A program made the position numbers and the translations under genes. Under the pieces are notes generated by a model. The model had not been told where the DNA came from and did no database searches. It saw nothing but the letters and a program-made list of their open reading frames with translations. From assembly GCA_014729705.1 (NCBI GenBank), contig WJJK01000367.1, forward strand, positions 1 to 6,588: 6,588 nucleotides of DNA. Direction: 5' to 3'. Within the stretch, counting starts at the first letter, position 1. Each line of letters starts with the position of its first letter. This DNA comes from Candidatus Altarchaeales archaeon. GTDB taxonomy: Archaea > Altiarchaeota > Altiarchaeia > IMC4 > SCGC-AAA252-I15. Positions 5,477 to 6,588 of the stretch are shown piece by piece.

Positions 5477-6352
5477 TTAGAGTTTTGTGTCGTTTATTAG
5501 GGTGGGTGTTCCGCCTGCGTTGGCGAGCATCATTATTCGGTCTAAGTCTATGACTTCAGGGTCATAGATCACATAGCAGAGTCCTTGTTTGTATCCCAGG
5601 CTCTGTGACTTAACCCCCTGCTGCTGCATAAACATTTTGTTTACCGCGGGCACGCAGCTTGGGCACATCCAGGCTAAGTCGAATTTAGCCATCCTAAGGC
5701 TTTGGTTTCTGAATCGGTCAAGATAGGGGTTGTGTTTTAGGGTTGTGGTGGTGGTTGACTTTAATCCGTATGTCCTCTCAGCAGCCTCAAGTCCTTCAAT
5801 GTATGTGGCATCGGTGTATGCGGCATCCAAAAATACTGTGAGGTTCTCACACTCCGATAAATCATATGTTAACTGGTTCCTGCCGCAGCGGGCTGCCAGT
5901 CGATAGGTGTTGGATAGGTTTTCATGGGCGCCTATGTTGCTTCCGCCTTTAAGAAGCATCCAATCAAAAAGTATTTTCCGCCCCCCACCACAGTGGTAGT
6001 ATATTTTGGGGTTGGGTTTTGAACCCCACGTACCCATTATCTGCTTTGATTCAGCTTCAGCGATCACAGTATTCATCTTGCCGCGGGGGGTGTTCATGCA
6101 ATCCCCAACGTGTGTGACTTGAAGCTCGATGAATCGGGGAGGGTTTTCTTTTTCCTGACCGCAAACGACAAGTGAAGTGGAGGTGGAAGTAGAACTCGTG
6201 GTCGTCGGAGGGGTATTAAACGCAGGGGTGGTTGAGGTTGGTGTTGTTGTCGTCGACGTATGATTAGACCCGGTTTCTGGGGTTTTCGGAGTTAAACACC
6301 CTAGGATGATAAATACTGATAAAATTAATAAAGCGTTTGGTAGGGTTTTCAC
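5477..6352 (-). CDS. Predicted lipoprotein with Thr/Ser linkers and C-terminal HMA-like metal-binding domain
   Basis: A 291-aa product with a signal peptide ending in lipobox ILGC (Cys19), so it is likely anchored on the external membrane face. Residues about 28-60 are a Thr/Ser/Pro linker. A middle region (about 62-198) with Cys64, 85, 121, 156 and 168 is unrecognised. A second short Thr run (200-204) leads to a C-terminal domain of about 70 residues resembling heavy-metal-associated (HMA/MerP) domains. WMCPSCVPAV carries a CxxC (Cys230, Cys233) at the start of a helix, followed by a GV turn, a strand ending VIYDP, and a second helix DLDRIMMLANAGG. In HMA proteins this CxxC binds Cu(I), Hg(II), Zn(II) or similar ions. 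Here it would sit outside the cell, suggesting metal capture, sensing or a redox role. The GTG at 6350-6352 is the start, with a TATA box about 27 nt upstream and no Shine-Dalgarno site. It lies 39 nt upstream of the glycosyltransferase on the same strand. Confidence 0.85.
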   Translation of the reverse strand: MKTLPNALLILSVFIILGCLTPKTPETGSNHTSTTTTPTSTTPAFNTPPTTTSSTSTSTSLVVCGQEKENPPRFIELQVTHVGDCMNTPRGKMNTVIAEAESKQIMGTWGSKPNPKIYYHCGGGRKILFDWMLLKGGSNIGAHENLSNTYRLAARCGRNQLTYDLSECENLTVFLDAAYTDATYIEGLEAAERTYGLKSTTTTTLKHNPYLDRFRNQSLRMAKFDLAWMCPSCVPAVNKMFMQQQGVKSQSLGYKQGLCYVIYDPEVIDLDRIMMLANAGGTPTLINDTKL

Positions 6353-6375
6353 GGTAGAGATTAACGCTCAACAGA

Positions 6376-6382
6376 CTATAAA
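6376..6382 (-). promoter_or_regulatory. TATA box of the HMA lipoprotein gene
   Basis: The minus strand reads GG followed by TTTATAG, centred about 27 nt before the GTG at 6352. This predicts transcription starting at or next to the start codon, that is, a leaderless mRNA. Confidence 0.6.
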
Positions 6383-6421
6383 CCGGTGGTTTCCCTTGTG
6401 AAAGCTGATACCCGCCTCGCC

Positions 6422-6428
6422 TTAAATA
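6422..6428 (+). promoter_or_regulatory. TATA-like box of the rightmost gene
   Basis: TTAAATA is centred about 31 nt before the ATG at 6456, giving a predicted start near 6450 and a leader of only a few bases. It is back-to-back with the TATA box of the divergent lipoprotein gene about 45 bp away. Confidence 0.5.
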
Positions 6429-6455
6429 CGGGTTTTTCTAATAGATTTCCGCTTG

Positions 6456-6588
6456 ATGAACCAAAAGATATACGTCGGTGGATTGATCAGTGTTTTATTG
6501 GTCTTAGCGGTCATAGCCCTAGTTTTTAGTTTTGCCTTCAAACAACAAGAAAACAATCATCCCGTGGTTGGAGGGGATTGTGGTACGG
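6456..6588 (+). CDS. N-terminus of a membrane-anchored or secreted protein (runs off right edge)
   Basis: An open frame from the ATG at 6456-6458 reaches the window edge (44 codons). It begins MNQKIYVGGLISVLLVLAVI and continues hydrophobic to about residue 28, a signal anchor or signal peptide with no lipobox. A polar stretch KQQENNHPVVGGDCG follows and would face outside. The family cannot be told from this fragment. The TATA-like box at a fitting distance and the protein-like hydrophobic/polar layout support a real gene. A TTG directly before the ATG is a possible alternative start. It is divergent from the HMA lipoprotein gene. Confidence 0.7.
   Translation, partial: MNQKIYVGGLISVLLVLAVIALVFSFAFKQQENNHPVVGGDCGT

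Overview
The window looks archaeal. Genes are preceded by AT-rich TATA-like boxes about 25-30 bp upstream of start codons. Several starts have little or no leader and no Shine-Dalgarno sequence, one apparent terminator is a bare T-tract, and GTG and TTG starts are used. Two predicted lipoproteins carry the long Thr/Ser linkers common in archaeal surface proteins. The exact lineage cannot be fixed from this sequence. A DPANN or euryarchaeal-type genome with a bacterial-type DnaK system is plausible.

Layout. Positions 1-1124 hold the start of a chaperone operon on the minus strand: promoter, grpE, then the first 180 codons of dnaK, which runs off the left edge. Upstream of it on the same strand is a small winged-helix (DUF2582-like) gene. 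It has its own TATA box and a T-rich terminator separating it from grpE. Next come an unrecognised signal-peptide/single-TM protein (1415-2752) and a standalone phosphomannose-isomerase-type cupin (2789-3130), both on the minus strand. A compact AT-rich element near 3161 appears to drive the cupin leftwards and a Cys-repeat lipoprotein (3192-3815) rightwards. That lipoprotein gene ends tail-to-tail with a GT-C membrane glycosyltransferase (3812-5437, minus), and the two stop codons overlap. Beyond it are a second Thr/Ser-rich lipoprotein with a C-terminal heavy-metal-associated-like domain (5477-6352, minus) and a divergent gene for a membrane-anchored protein (6456 to the right edge).

The region from 1415 to 6588 is almost entirely devoted to the cell envelope. 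A mannose-type cupin and a TMTC/PMT-like GT-C transferase sit among two lipoproteins whose Thr/Ser linkers would be natural O-glycosylation acceptors. A local surface O-glycosylation module is therefore a reasonable hypothesis, but it rests on context, not proof. There is no gene-free stretch longer than about 300 bases, and I saw no tRNA, rRNA, CRISPR array or insertion sequence.
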